From the NCBI GenBank assembly GCA_038093515.1, contig JBBPSI010000002.1, positions 372,001 through 436,000 of the forward strand: a stretch of DNA of 64,000 nt. The letters run 5' to 3'. Shown here piece after piece: positions 46,961 to 60,632 of the stretch. The translations under genes were made by a program, and so were the position numbers. This stretch comes from Butyriboletus loyo (taxonomy: Eukaryota > Basidiomycota > Agaricomycetes > Boletales > Boletaceae). The notes beneath the pieces are model-generated. The model made no database searches, was not told where the DNA came from, and saw only the letters and a list, made by a program, of their open reading frames with translations. Position 1 is the stretch's first letter. Each line of letters begins with the position of its first letter.

Positions 46961-48782
46961 ATGCTAGCAGCCACTGCAATTGCGAGAATGTCGCGCAACA
47001 GATCATCAGCAGCGCTTGCTAGGACTCATGCAATTGCTGCCCACATGTCTACAGGCCCTACTCCCCCACTCGACCAGGTAGTCCCTTGCCTTCCTACCAT
47101 CTTCGGCTCACCTCATTCATCCCAGCCAGTCCTCTGCCAGTCAAATGGATGTGCTCGCACCTACGTGCTCAATAGAGCTAATAAACTCAATGCTCTGAAT
47201 AGCGAAATGATCAATTCACTCCGACCCCAGCTTGATGTCAGTGGGCGTCAAATCCTTTTCGTCATTCGTTGCTGACTAGGCTGTGTAGGTATGGTCCAAG
47301 TCCGACCTCTGTCACATGATCATCGGAACTGGACTGGGCCGAGCTTTCTGCGCGGGAGGAGACGTGGCGAGTAAGTCTTTCCATCGACAGAGTGCGCACA
47401 CTCAGCTTCACGGACCGTAGCCGTTCTGAAGGACTCGCTCGAGGAGGCCACGCGTCCAGCGGCAATACAGTTCTTCAAGGACGAGTAAGCACGATGTCAC
47501 GAATACTGTGCTAACGCCTAATCCACGGCATAGGTTTGAGTTGGATTTTGTCCTGTCCCAGCTGCCGAAGCCTTATGTAGTTGTTCTCGACGGCATCACC
47601 AGTATGTATGGGGTTTGACGTCGCCCCTTTCATCTTCTGATGTTAATTTTGACATTAGTGGGGGGAGGCGTTGGTCTCAGCATTAGTGCACCCTTTAGGA
47701 TAGCGACGGAGAAGACTATGTTTGCTATGCCAGAAACCAAGATTGGATACTGTCCCGATGTAGGGGCGAGCTTCTTCCTGTCAAGGTTGGATGGGGAGCT
47801 GGGCACCTATCTCGCCTTGACATCTGAGACCCTAGTTGGCAGGGAAGTCTTGTAAGTGCAAAACATCGCTTACAGACTATTACTCACCTCGCCGGTAGTG
47901 AGCTTGGTCTTGCGACGCATTATGTTCCCTCAAGGACTATTCCCTGTCTCGTGGCTCATCTGGCCGAGTATGAAAACCCATCGTTAACTCAAATCGACTC
48001 CACAATCGAGGAACTACACTGCGAACGTCAGCCGGATGAACCATCTGGGAAATTGATGGGGGCCGTCCGCAATGCTCTGGACTCTGCTTTCCGACATGAC
48101 TCCGTGGAAAAGATATTCGAAAGTCTGGCGACGCTCTCAAGTTCCCCAGATACCCGCGTCAGTGTGTGGGCAAAGCAAACTTTGGACACCCTTCACATGC
48201 GCAGCCCCACAAGTCTTAAAGTAGCGCTTGCAGCTATCCGCCGCGGAGCGAGCATGTCATTGCGGAATGCTTTGCAGATGGAAATGGGAATCGCAACAGC
48301 CTACTGTGTGAGTCATACACCACAAAGATCGGTGTTTGATGTAACTTGTTGTCCTTTTGCAGAGCGGTGCTAGCCCTGATTTCCGCACAGGCATAAGCGC
48401 AGTCTTGCTGGAAAAAATTCAAGGACGGCCGGTGTGGTCCCCCGACAGCATTGAGGATGTCTCGCCCGAGATTTTGGATCGGTTTTTCTCGGACAATTCC
48501 GCCTACCGCTCTCAAACGCCGCGTCTGTCGCTTTCTGACACTGTCTTGGACCCCTCTGTCAGTTCGACGACTTTCGCACTACCGCCTGAGTCCAAGATAG
48601 TAGAATTAATTAGAACGTCATGCAAGGATGGTCCTGTTTCACTTTCCCAGCTACTGTCGGATATGGAGAGCTTCATCAAGCAGAAGCTCGGCACTAGAGA
48701 GAAAATTCTCGATGTGGTGCACCGCAGATGTCAGGTCATCGAGGATCAAGGAACGACGACCGCAACCTGGAAGGAGCAGTGA
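46961..48782 (+). CDS. EHD3: 3-hydroxyisobutyryl-CoA hydrolase, mitochondrial
   Basis: Crotonase-fold thioesterase of valine catabolism, releasing 3-hydroxyisobutyrate from its CoA ester. The first about 30 residues ([20 protein letters not shown]) suit a mitochondrial presequence. Conserved blocks: [67 protein letters not shown] with the Glu and Asp placed as in HIBCH, and [13 protein letters not shown]. The C-terminal [17 protein letters not shown] corresponds to the HIBCH-specific end, so this is not an ordinary enoyl-CoA hydratase. About seven introns; length about 500 residues. The acidic tail [14 protein letters not shown] ends the protein. Confidence 0.95.
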
Positions 48783-49922
48783 CAGGGTCTGGCAGAGCGG
48801 GGATTTGGTATCCAAACAGCTGATGTGTTTCCGTGAAATGAGAAATAATAATTGTTGTCCCGGCCTGCGACGGACGTTACACTTTAGCGTTGTAGGAAGT
48901 TCACACGTCCAAAGTGAGCGTCCAATGATTGATGGTGGCGTTCAAGGTTACCGCTCAGCCTTTCGTTTACTTGAATAGTACCGCCACTCTGGTTGGCGAG
49001 GTTGGGCTGTTATCATTGCGACCTTGTTCGAACCGTCTGCTTGGGCCACAACTCTGTGCGAGCTGAAACACAATTTGACACGCCGACATCGGACGAACGC
49101 CCCCTCAGGCAAACGAATCGTCGTTGCAGGGTCCAGGGACGCTTCTTTTCATGGGATGGCTCCACTGCGAGCTCGAATCCACGGGGCCGTCAGCGGACTA
49201 CCCGCGAGTCATACTTGGAGCCAAGTTCTCCAGTTCGCACAGCTTACGCGGGGACTATGCCCACAGCGACGATGGGCAGTGAGAATCGGGATTTCATGTG
49301 AGAACGGCGACCGGAACTATATAAAACAATTGTCAGCGTCAGTGCACAGCAAGTCTGTCTGGTCGAGGCACATACGAAGAAGCATCCGCTGATTTCTCAA
49401 CAATACGACAAGTATGCGGTGGTAGATCCCCTTCTCCTGGCAGTAGCACATGGTTTGTGAAATGGACGGCACTGTATCCCTGTACACGCTGACTGATCTC
49501 TCAATTGATTTGGCTTGTCCACAAAAATAGCAAAGTTTACGAGTACGTGGAAGCGTTGTGTTCCGGATGTGTGCAAAGAAATGAATCCACCACAGCAGTC
49601 CCGGCGTGCGACGTTCCTGGCCGACTTGCTGACGGAACTAGCTGGCCCAACTTTCAGAACTGAAGCGCAGCCAATCGAAGATTAGATCGAGCTATGTCTC
49701 TGTGAGAAGGGTCATCAGATCTGACGGAAGTAATTCACGAAACGGGCGTGTAGTGATGCCGTTTGACCACTAAGATGCCAGCCACTGCAGCTCTGTGACT
49801 AGGTTACCTTGCTGATGTGATCCATTGGAAAAACTTGCAGTGGTATGTGCTGTATAAAAGGGACCAGCTCATCCGCTAGTATTCGCTCATCCGACCATAT
49901 TGCCTTCTCTCGACAACTTACC
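48783..49922. other. Intergenic, about 1.1 kb without a recognised gene
   Basis: Between HIBCH and IDO. A 123-codon open stretch at 49024-49392 has no start-context or motif support. No RNA gene, repeat or transposon fragment was seen. Confidence 0.5.
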
Positions 49923-51393
49923 ATGTATCCAGTCGACCTTCTACCCTCGCCCCTCCATATAGTTAATGATGCACTATGGGTCCTGCAGTCCCTGCGAGCA
50001 AGCAGACGGGTGTCCCCTGAGGTGCAACCCGTTCCTGCAGACTTCGACGTAAACATCCAGACCAACACTGGCTTCTTCCCGCCACAACCACTTCCTAAAC
50101 TGCAGAAACCATTCGACGTGTGGGAGGATGCCCTATCACAAGCACAGAACGTGCTGAAGCTTGGAGAGGACCTACTTGGGGACGATTCCAAGGAACGAAC
50201 CGAAGGCGAACTTTGGCGAGAGCAAATACGTTCTGTAAGTCATGAGAACATTTCTCATATGACACGAGTGCTCACACGAATAAAAGCTCCCAACACTCAC
50301 TACAGAAATCCTTCACAAGGACCCATGGCTTGTCCGCCGTGCCCACAAAGTTTTGGCATTCCTCGTGCACTTCTACGTGCACTCAATCCCTCCAGATATC
50401 GTCGAGGGACCGATAGTGGTCCCACGTTCGCTGGCAGTTCCGCTCATGACAGTTTCACACGTCCTGAGATTGGCTCCAGTTCTTACGTTCGCAGACACCG
50501 TTCTTTGGAACTGGGAGCTTGTCGATCCCAAGCTACCTGTCACCATTGAAAACATGCAATTTGGTCAGGAGCTATTCTCGGGAACGGAAGACGAGCGGAA
50601 CTTTTACCTCGGATCGGCCAGAGCTGAGATGATCGGCGTCGAAATGCTCCATATCTTCAATGATTATCACAATCTCCCAAACGTCACGGACTTGACGTCC
50701 ATTTGCAAGATCAACAGGCTTCTCGCTCGACTGGCTACGGTCATCCAAGACATCGACGCCAGTTTGCAGTCCGTACGCCAAATCGTTGACCCCCATATGT
50801 TCTATTGGGAGGTCCGTCCCTGGTTCCAAGGAAGCGCAAGCGGCCCCTCCGCACCGGCCTGGATATACGAAGGGGTTGGTGATATGTCAAGGCTCGACCT
50901 TAGCGGACCATCTGCTGGTCAGAGCAGCGTCATGCACGCACTTGATCTCTTTCTCGACATTGACCACAAGCTCCGACAACGGCGATACCCTGCGCCGTCA
51001 GATGCGAACAAACGGGCAGACCACGGGTTCATGGAACGTATGCGGCGGTATATGCCAGGGAAACACAGAGACTACCTGACATATATTGCTGAGTATCCTC
51101 GTCCTATCAGAGAAGCCGCTCAGGACACACCAGCAGTCAGAGAGGCGTATAACACTGCTGTCACAGCGTTGAAAAGGCTCAGGGATTCTCACATGCGCGT
51201 TGCATGCCTGTACGTCGTGACGATGTCGCGATCCACGAAGCCACCTGTGGGTTGCCCCATGTTTGCGATAGCGGAGAGAATGGCAAGAGAAGCGGCCAAG
51301 TCAGGGCCCGCAACCGGAACAGGAGGGAACGAGCTCTCGCTGCTGCTCAAGGCCGGGAGAGATGCCACTGCACGTGCGGTCCTGAAGAATTGA
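49923..51393 (+). CDS. BNA2: Indoleamine 2,3-dioxygenase
   Basis: Haem enzyme that opens the tryptophan indole ring, the first step of the kynurenine route to NAD. Two exons (49923-50234 and 50287-51393) give 1,419 nt, 472 residues. Family marks: LTTEILHKDPWLVRRAHKVL, FVPRSLAVPL-like VVPRSLAVPLMTVSHVL, NWELVDP, FSGTEDERNFYLGSARAE, PWFQGS, and SAGQSSVMHALDLFL. The proximal haem ligand is expected in ALKRLRDSHMRVACLYV (the His). The single intron is GT-AG, phase 0. The Ala/Lys-rich tail is typical of fungal IDO. No presequence; cytosolic. Several paralogues are usual in fungi and which one this is cannot be told. Confidence 0.96.
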
Positions 51394-52669
51394 TATAACT
51401 TGACTCACATGACACTCACCACTAATTATTAATTACTATATCCACCTCGCCATACTATCATTATTCCTCGAGGATCGCTAGGGGACAGTTATTTATTGAC
51501 CGATTCTTATGTAGCAATTAGTATTTTGCTTACTGTACTATTACCTAGCTGGCTCAGTTATTATTCGTGTAGATCAATGGCGAATGTTCTTGCTCGAATT
51601 CATGACCTTGGCGGAGTTTGGTAAGATCGTTTAGCCAAACACGCTTCATCCATCACATAGCAGTACAATTTAATGAAAGGTTAAACGAGACACCTGGTAG
51701 CTGTCCACGACAACATCGGACTTGTTGCATGCTATCCAGATCAAGTTCGTCGATCTCCGCCAGTCTGAGACAAGTAACACGAGTTGATTTTCCAAAAAAA
51801 CGCTAGGAAGCTTGTAAGAGGTATGTCGAGATGAAGATCATATTCAAGGGTCGGTGTAATTCGCAGGCACGAAAGATTCCACTTTTGGTTTGAGACTCTC
51901 GAAGGGGACTGTTTACAATGCCTTAGCGTCCTTTCTCTAGCATTTCGACTATTGCGCGAGATGATGAGAATATTTTCATTCTCACCTTACCCGACCAGGG
52001 TTGGTCACTGATGGAACCAGGCACGACACCTGTGAAAGAATGATTCCGTATACTTGATCTTGAAATCCATATTTATCCTGGCATATGCATGCCGGTGTGA
52101 CGTGGCTGTCATTCGGATTGTACGTTTGGTCTGTAGCTATACTGTTGACAGTTCAAGATGAACTGCAATAACTGGAGAGCTGTGCTGTCTGCATACAGAT
52201 ACAGTTTCCCAGTGATTGGCATAACAAAAGATATGCAACATGTCATGGTACCATGGTGGGATGATCGATTCTTCCTGCCCCTGCCCAAAGGAAGTGCCAT
52301 ACGGCTTTATGATTAAATGTGAAGCCAGGGACACATATGGTCCGCGTACAGGGTTGACTCAAGCCCGTGTGAGGTATGTGATTCCAAAAAACAAGCTGAA
52401 CCGAATATGATGCTGACCTTGCAAGTGAACTTGATGTTGATGCAGTCAACCAGATAGGCTCAGGTTGGCCCAGGGTGTAATAATAAGTTTGTTACTATAC
52501 CGCTGCACTAGTTGTTTACGTATGGGGTATTCAATAACAATTAAATTATTCATACGAGATTCAAACTTGAAGCTAAGTGCTCTGTGCAGTTTCAATGTCA
52601 TAGATAGGTAGGTGCTATAGATACATCAATAACACAATCATAGCATTCGTACACAGACGTCGACAGCTA
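51394..52669. other. Intergenic, about 1.3 kb, AT-rich
   Basis: Between convergent IDO and a minus-strand gene. More AT-rich than the neighbouring genes, especially 51415-51560. Nothing coding or repeated was recognised. Confidence 0.5.
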
Positions 52670-55600
52670 CTATGGTGGATCTAGTGGGTAATGGTATGCT
52701 TTCCTGAATATCTCCCAAACGATACCCAAGCCCCCTAAGACCTTATCAGCAGTTTTCCGAGCAGCTGGAGGGAAATCTATTCGAATTCTTGACCACTCAA
52801 ATGGGAATGCGGCAATTGGGATAAGAGAGTTCTCATTGGCGTGCGGGGAAGAGGATGGTGTGGGTGTGGGTGTGAATGTGGTTATGTCAATCTGAGATCG
52901 ATCACTGACGCGTAAACTCGAGGTGGATGTCGGATCAGCGGATGCCTCTGTGATGATTGACACACTTGATGTGAACGGAGCGGTTGTGATCTGACTATTC
53001 ACATTGTCGGCTTCTGTTGCTGCGCTTGGCGATGGTAGGAAGATGGTGGTCGTGATGAATATTGTCTCAATCGACGGGCCTGAGATCTTGTCGTGATCAG
53101 AGTCGCGAACAGCATAAAAACGATCGAGAGACTGCCGCATATGCTTGAACTCGGTGCCAAGATTGATCAGGAGCATGAGAACAAGGCCGGCGGGAAAGAT
53201 CAAAAGGAATATAAGGAAAATTTTCCCCAGCGACAGCCACCTCATGCAAACACGGGAGCCATGCCGTTCGACAGTTAGAGATAGCGTGGGGGTAAAAAAC
53301 CGATCCAATGAAAAATGCAAGAATCTGTAGCCTTCCGGTGACTTTTGTTGGTGAGCAAAGGTTGATCGCAATGTCACCATGTCTAGATTGGCGATTAGTG
53401 AACCCTACTTTATGGGTAAAAAAGACTGAACGCATACCTACGGAGGTCTCCACCCTTACTTCCAGCCGACCGACAGGGAATGCAAAAGTTGGAATCAATA
53501 TATCGAAGTTCATCCTGCCGTTGGCATTTCTCTTTGAGTCCTTGGAACTTCCAATCTCGTTGACGACGTAGTCCACTGTGACCAAGCCTCCTTGGTCACC
53601 ATCATGAACCCTGACCCACGTGACCCAGTGGTTCCGAGCCTTTTCGTCGTAGGATGGTACAAGGTCAATCATAGGTCTCCTGTCTCGCTCAGCAAACGCG
53701 CTGCTCTCGAAGCGCACGGGAACACTGTCAATGGTCACGCTGACAATGTCAACTCGATACCCTCCTTCGGATGATAGGGGTGCCGCTTGAGCGAGGCCGA
53801 ATTCAAGCCAGTCTGAGCCTGTGTCCGATGGGGCGTGCATATGGACACGGACAGCATGAGCATTGAGAAGCAACGGGGCCACAATGACATCGACAGAAGG
53901 GATCATCAGTGGCCCGTCACGTTTTCGCCTCATCAATCCGCCATGAATGGGAGCCAATGTCAGAGGGTTGGGCGCAGCTTTATTTAGTGGACTGTGCCGG
54001 GGCGATAGCCGCGAATTATCTGTGACCTGTTCTCCACCCCGTTGCAAGGTAGCTGCGTGCGAGGTGGGACGAAGTGCTATTCGTGCACCGTCATTGCCAC
54101 ATCGGTTGATGGCGTTGTGTTGTAACACTGTTTTTCTTGTCTGAGCATCCCGTAGATCGCCAGAAATGTAGTAGATCTCGACAATGCCACTTTCGGTTTC
54201 GTTTCTAACGATCGTCGAAACTGTTTCCAAATCAGCAGCGAGGACGCAGAAGCGTGGCAAGACAATGGGGTTGGTATCTAGGTCACTACCCGACCCATGC
54301 CCGTTCGCGATACCAGGGCGGTGTCGCGAGAGGATAAGGACAGTACCCGTAATAGAGAAAGTGAAGACATTCTTTGAGGGCGAGGTAATGTCATTCATAT
54401 TGATATGGATTGTGATAGGGACTGCCGGTGACCGACAAGGAGCCACAGCATCCGAAGAGGCACGGCTGCGCCCTTCGGATATGGGGGGGAGAGAACTGAT
54501 AGAAGATAGTGTAACGGAAGGTGTCAAAGAAGTCGGGGAACTTTCAAACGAGTAGTCGGGAAGATGGTCATTGGGCAGTGGGGCGCGCAGTAAGGAGGAT
54601 GTCGAAGAAGAAGAATCTTGTCGAGCGGTTATTGAAGGCGCATACAAGATGCCACTAGTGGACGCGCCAGTGGGGAACTCGAGCGAGGGTTGTCTGGATA
54701 CCAGGGTAGAAGGTGGACCAACATCGAAACCGGTATAGCCAGTACCACCAGTGACAGCCCACTTCACATCCTGTCCAGGTGGCCAAATAACATCGGCACC
54801 TTTGACCTCAAGCCCAATGTCCATACCTAGCATCGTGGCCACGCCAGGGAACCAGATGCCCTTGCAAGTTCCTTTGTATTCTAAGCGCATCAAGACACCC
54901 TCACGACCACTGGACGGATCCTGAGCTTTGCCCAAAACTGCGGTGGTTACTTCCCCTGTAACTTCCTTCACGCCAACGCGTCGCCGACCATCGCTGTTGG
55001 CAATGTTTTTGGTAGGCTGTGCCCAGCGTACGCGCAGGCGTTCAGTTGATGGGAATGTCCCTTGTACAAGGATGCCCCCAGAGGACCCGTCCGTGTATGC
55101 TGACGAGTCAGACGATTCGTCGTCGGCCATGTCAGCCGATGAACCCGAGCGGGAAGTAGTGCGTGTGACATGAGGTTCAGATGCCAACTCCCAAGCACCG
55201 GGATCTTCCTCGGCAGAGGAAAGCGAGGCCATGGATGAAGAAGTACTTGTTGTGGTTGGTGGATATATGCGCAATTTGATGCTATTGGACAAGCAACGCG
55301 GAACGGAGATGACAATCTAACAGACCATGATCTTGCAGCACATAGAAGACGGGAAACACTACCTACCAGAAACGGTGCCTTTGGAGGACGGGAGGTGTAT
55401 GGGATCCAGAGCTCTATAGCAGCCATGAAATGCATGTTGTTCCGTTCGCTGATAGAGGGTCGTCTCATCTGAGTAGCAGAAAAGGTGGAAATACGCAATG
55501 CACTGTCCCCAGCGTTGAAGCGAGGGGGAAACTCCTTTGGAAGTATATAGGAGATGTTGTATCCGCTGACAATGATGTGGCCAGTATACTTTTCGTCCAG

Positions 55601-56176
55601 TGGGGGGGTGTTTGGGGCGACGGAGGAGGTGGTTGAAGAGGAGGCGCGGCTTGAGTGCGCTGTAGATGAGGTGGGGGTTGGCACGCCGAATACCGAGAGA
55701 TACGACTTTTGTGAGAGTGCGGGTAGGTGAAGGGCACGGGCTGCATTATTAAGGAGGGAACAGGAGGAGGAAGAAAAATTGTAAGGAGCAGAGTTGGTGT
55801 CAAGAGGATGGACTTGGGCGGAGAGCAATTTCAGGTTCTCCTCTGGAGAGTATGATTAGCAAAGCATGGAGAGGAAATGACCGAGATGTCATACCTGGAA
55901 ACAATGGGATGGTTGAGCCTGGAGAAACGCTATCCATCGGGATGGAGAGCTGCGTGGAGTGAGAGAGAGAAGGGGCGTAGACTAGAGCGGTCAGACCTTG
56001 AGATACATTCTGATAGTGGCACCGTCGCCACCTTGTTTTGCTTTTCCCTCGAGGGCAAGGCGAGTCACGACGTTGAGTTTTGGTTGTGGGGTAGTGGTGA
56101 ACTGCGATGAGCCAGCGATAGAGGGGGAAGGACTTGGAGCGCGTTTGTGACGTGAGTGGGGGGGAGTATGCATCAT
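52670..56176 (-). CDS. Large basidiomycete protein with a C-terminal transmembrane segment
   Basis: Unrecognised function. The N-terminus MMHTPPHSRHKRAPSPSPSI leads to KLNVVTRLALEGKAKQ, IRMYLK, and after two introns LSIPMDSVSPGSTIPLFP and LLSAQVHPLDTNSAPYNFSS. The middle is a long, Ser/Thr-rich body with acidic patches (SSAEEDPGAWELASE) and beta-strand-rich segments such as YRVDIVSVTIDSVPVRFESS and VTWVRVHDGDQGGLVTVDYV. Near the C-terminus one hydrophobic helix, GKIFLIFLLIFPAGLVLMLL, is followed by about 150 mostly Ser/Thr residues, then IRIDFPPAARKTADKVLGG. Introns near 56000, 55850, 55370 and about 53450-53340; the last junction is uncertain. Overall length about 1,050 residues. A bitopic membrane protein of organelle or plasma membrane is likely. 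Confidence 0.75.
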
Positions 56177-56465
56177 CGCGATGATCAACGACGCGCGTCT
56201 CGAGGACGGTGTGCAGATCGGTTGGCGGGGAAGGCGCGGATTGGGCGGGACGCGTCTCTGGCTGGCTGGCGCGTGAGAGACAGAAGCGGAAGGTATGTAC
56301 ACATACTGGCACGTGACCGGTACATGACCGGGTGGGTACTCGACAGTTGTCATTGAGCACGTCATATTCATTTAAGCCACACTCTTTCGCATGCTTCTGC
56401 TCCCTTTCCTCCGTCTCTCGTCCTCTCCATTCAACCACCACCTCCAAATCTGCCGCAATCTCGCC
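56177..56465. promoter_or_regulatory. Shared upstream region of the membrane protein gene and STE23
   Basis: 289 bp between divergent starts. A GGCACGTGACC segment near 56307 contains a CACGTG palindrome, close to TACATGACCGG. Confidence 0.45.
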
Positions 56466-59400
56466 ATGGCCACCCCAGACTGGAATTCTGTTCCCCAGCC
56501 TGTCCCGTACTCGGTCTTCACAAAGCCCATAGTGAAATCTCGGTCGGACCAGAGGCAATATCGACTCATACGCCTTGGGAACGATCTTACTTCCATCCTG
56601 GTACACGACCCGCATACAGAACATGCTGCCGCTAGTCTCGATGTTGCCGTCGGCCACCTCTCTGACCCCGTCAGTAGCACCTTATCGCCAACCATTCCAT
56701 TCTCTAGACGTACACTCATGACCCTCCCTCCCCTAGGTTGACATGCCAGGTTTGGCTCACTTCTGCGAGCACTTGTTATTCATGGTATGCAGAACGATCG
56801 TTGCTATGACGTGTCTCTTCTAAGTTCGGTTTAGGGTACACAACAATTTCCCAAGGAAAATGAATATTCCGAGGTATGTCGGTTTTCTAAAACGTTACGC
56901 ACAGCTTTCGAAGCCTCCGCTATCTAGTATCTATCCAAGAATAACGGCGGTTCGAACGCGTACACGTCATCATCGAATACCAACTATCATTTCCACGTGT
57001 CCCCTTCTGCCCTTTCGGGTGCTATCGAGAGATTTTCTGCTTTCTTTCACAGGCCCCTCTTTGCACCATCCTGTACCACTCGGGAGCTCAACGCTGTCGA
57101 CTCAGAACATAAGAAAAACCACCAGGCTGACCCTTGGCGAATTTTTCAGCTCAACAAGGCTCTAACTAAGCAGGGTCACCCCTGGAGCAAATTTGGAAGC
57201 GGAAACCGCGACACACTAAGTGCAGCTGGGAGGGAGGCCAAAGCCAAGGGAAGATTACTTGCTAATGCAAATGCCAAAGGTCATATTGAAGTAACTGGCT
57301 CTGCCGCATTTCCCCCGGCGTCATCCAGGATGCCTTCGCCAACTCCATCCTCTGGCTCGGCGTCAAGTGAGGCTGAGCCGGATGGAGGCACAGTGGGTCG
57401 TGAAACCCGCCGTAGGTTGGTCGAGTGGTGGAGCGAGGAATACTGCGCAAGTCGGATGAATCTCTGTGTGATTGGTAGAGGTACGTCACATTTGATGCCT
57501 GGTCTGCTTTTCGGTGTCAATCTCGACCAACAGAATCATTGGATGAATTGTCCAACATGGTTTCTCGGCACTTTTCGCCCATCCTAAAGCATCGCCAGGA
57601 CCTACCCCCGATCATTCATGATCATCCGTTTGGTCCCAATGAGATGGGTGTGAGTCTGTTGAACATCACATCTGGATTTTGATAGAGCTGGTTCCCTCCT
57701 AGACTCTTGTGCGTGTCCAGACAATCATGTCTTTTCATGCAGTCGAGTTATCTTTCCCTCTCGCCTGGCCGCCATCACTTTGGAAGTACAAACCTGGGCA
57801 TTTCCTGTCCCACTTTCTTGGTCATGAAGGCCCCGGGTCTTTGCATTCCTATCTTCAAGGTAAAGGATGGATCACATCCTTAAATGCAGCGCCCCAGACG
57901 CTCGGTCGTGGTTTTGCACTGTTCAAAACAACCATATACCTGACGAAAGAAGGTTTCGGTATGCCCTCATTTGCCTTTGCAACGGGAAACAGGTACTCAT
58001 GGCGTCCTGTAGACAACTATCGTTCTGTTGTTCTTGCCACGTTCAAATATCTCTCGCTCCTTAGATCCTCCGAGATCCCTCCTTGGCACCAGTCCGAAGT
58101 GGCGACGATATCAAGAACACATTTCGAGTTCGCAGAGAAGCGTGCAGCGCAATTGTATGCGGTTTCTATCGCCGAGAGAATGTCATGGCCAGTCCCCACC
58201 GAGCAGACCCTTGCCGCTCCCGTGCTGATCTCGGAGTGGGAAGACGAGGCAGGTTTGCAAGAGGTGCGAGCTGCGCTAAAGGATATCCAGATAGACACAG
58301 GTCGTGTGGTATTGATGGCCAAGAAAGAAGAACACGAGCGTGTTTCAGGAGAACTGCAGTGGCAGATTGAAAAATGGTATGGTACGGGTTACACAGTCGA
58401 GCGATGGGATGGCGAATTTTTGGCTCAGGTATGTAAGCTGGCATTCTGATGATACCGAGTTGGCTAATATGTCCTATGACAAGGCACAAGGTCCTAATGA
58501 TATTCTAGAACTTCATCTTCCCAACAGGAATGAATTCATACCAGCCAACCTTGACGTTGAGAAACGCGAGGTCTCCGAGGTACGGTGTCACTCCATGCTC
58601 GACGATTTGTTGCCGACGTTATATCAAAGTCTCAAAGACGACCTCATCTCATCTACGAAACTGAGATGTCACAAGTTTGGCACAAGAAGGATGACCAGTT
58701 CTGGCTTCCGAAGGCAAGTGTGGTCATCGAAATCCGCAGGTAACGTCAATATACTTTAAGCAATGCCAGGCAACCATTGATTATCCTATGCCAGTCCCAT
58801 TGCAAACGATACCCCGCGTGCTGGCGCGTTGACACGGTGAGTGGTGGCCTGTATAGCCCTATGATGTGGCCTCAAACCATGCGCAGCCTTTTCTCAGATC
58901 TCGCCAACGACTCGCTTACAGAATATACGTACGATGCAGACTTAGCTGGTCTTGCGTATAACTTGGGTGCACACAATCTCGGAGTTGCAATATCTCTTAA
59001 AGGATACAATGATAAGTTGCCTGACTTTACCCGGCGCATCGTCGAGGCAGTCAGGAATCTGCGAGTACGTCAAGATCGGCTGGAAGTCATGAAAGAGAAA
59101 GTAAATGATATTTCCCTTCATTGTCATTCCTGCCAGGCTAACGTATCGGGTTTAGCTCAAGCGTCAGTGGGAAAACTTTTTCATGTCCCAAAGCCACCAG
59201 CTTTCGGACTATTACGCGCGACACATCCTCACGCACGGTGCATGGACAATCGAAGAGCAACTAAAAGAAGTTTCCGGTGAGTTTGTTTCATGTTAACAGC
59301 GAAGGCTAGTCCATGGAGATTTGTGAACCCTCAGGGATCACTACGGAAGAAGTGGAGTCCCACACCACTCGGCTCCTCGCGAACGTCAATATTCGGATGC

Positions 59401-60632
59401 TTGTGCTGGGCAACTTGTATAAGGATGTATGCGCGCGTTGCATGACACCATTTCATGTCAGTTAATGAACCTCATCTAGCAATCCATCGCATTGTTGAAG
59501 GATGTTGAACATATCCTCCGTTCGAAGCCGCTGTCGCTAATACCCACGGATCTCTCCCTTATCCTCCCTGAAGGTATGACTTCCACTTACCTTCATGGAT
59601 GTGTTTGACATCAAAGTAGGGTGCAACTACACATGGACTGCCCCGGTACCAAACCCAAACGAACCAAACTCGGCGCTGTCATACTACCTTCACCTCGGTC
59701 AATTGACGGATCCGCGGCAACGAGTAATCGGTTTACTTCTCGTACAGATAATGTCAGAACCTGCTTTCGATGTTCTCCGAACCAAAGAGCAGTTGGGATA
59801 CATCGTTTCATGTTCACGGTGGAATCTTCCTGGAGACTCGCAATTCGGTCTTCGCATTCTCGTGCAGAGCGAGCGCAGATCTGGTTACCTCGAAGAACGT
59901 GTAGAGGCATTTCTAGACACTATGGATAAAAAAATCCGGGAGATGCCCTCTGAGGAATTCCACGATTTCAAGAGTGGTTTGCAACAGAAATGGAAAGAAC
60001 CCCCGAAGAACCTGGCGGAAGAGGCGTCACGATACTGGTCCCAGATTGATTCGGGCTATCTCGACTTCCTGCGAGGTAAGTGCAGGCACGCATGCTTTCT
60101 ACACGTGTATGACATTCTTATCCCTTGATATACAGGTCGTGAAGATGCCGATTTGCTTGAGAAGGTGGCGAAACAGGAGGTTTTAGATTTGTTCCGAGAG
60201 CGCGCCCATCCCCGGACGAGGAAGCGGGCCAAACTTTCGGTCCATTTGCAGTCACAGAAGCCGCGGGCCCCTCGGGTCAGCACTGAAGCCATGAACGCCT
60301 TTGAAACCCGCCTCCAGGAAGCCAACATTATCGTCAACATCGCAGCTGCCAGGGAGGAATTCGACGAAGCAACCCCTACTGCAACAGATTTCATTAACAC
60401 GTGGCGGGAGGTTTTGACAGAAGATGGGGTATCCAATGCAGATGTTCGAGGTTTGATCGAGCAGATTCCTGCATTGATAGAGCAGTATCCCGTGCCGGGT
60501 GAAGACGCTGATGGATTGCCCATCTGCGTGACGCGCATTGAAGACCTGAACGTCTTCAAAGCAGCATTGCAGATCTCAGACCCACCCAGACCTCTCGTTA
60601 AGTTGAATGATCTGCCAACGTCCAATCTCTAG
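56466..60632 (+). CDS. STE23: M16 zinc metallopeptidase, insulin-degrading enzyme/STE23 type
   Basis: Large clam-shell peptidase that degrades short peptides; the yeast homologue trims a-factor. Zinc site HFCEH is in VDMPGLAHFCEHLLFM, with the third ligand Glu in RELNAVDSEHKKNH. Also seen: NNGGSNAYTSSSNTNYHFHV, WRIFQLNKALTKQGHPWSKF, FLGHEGPGSLHSYLQGKGW and the second-half AFDVLRTKEQLGYIVSC. A low-complexity Pro/Ser insertion of about 40 residues (PPASSRMPSPTPSSGSAS) lies at 57300-57390, beyond the catalytic domain core. At least 12 introns. Length about 1,120 residues, longer than yeast Ste23 mainly by the insertion. The end is the TAG at 60630-60632 after SNL. Confidence 0.95.

Noticed and set aside
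49024..49392. Open frame of 122 codons between HIBCH and IDO
   Set aside because: No recognisable motif, no splice-compatible neighbours and ordinary length for a chance frame.
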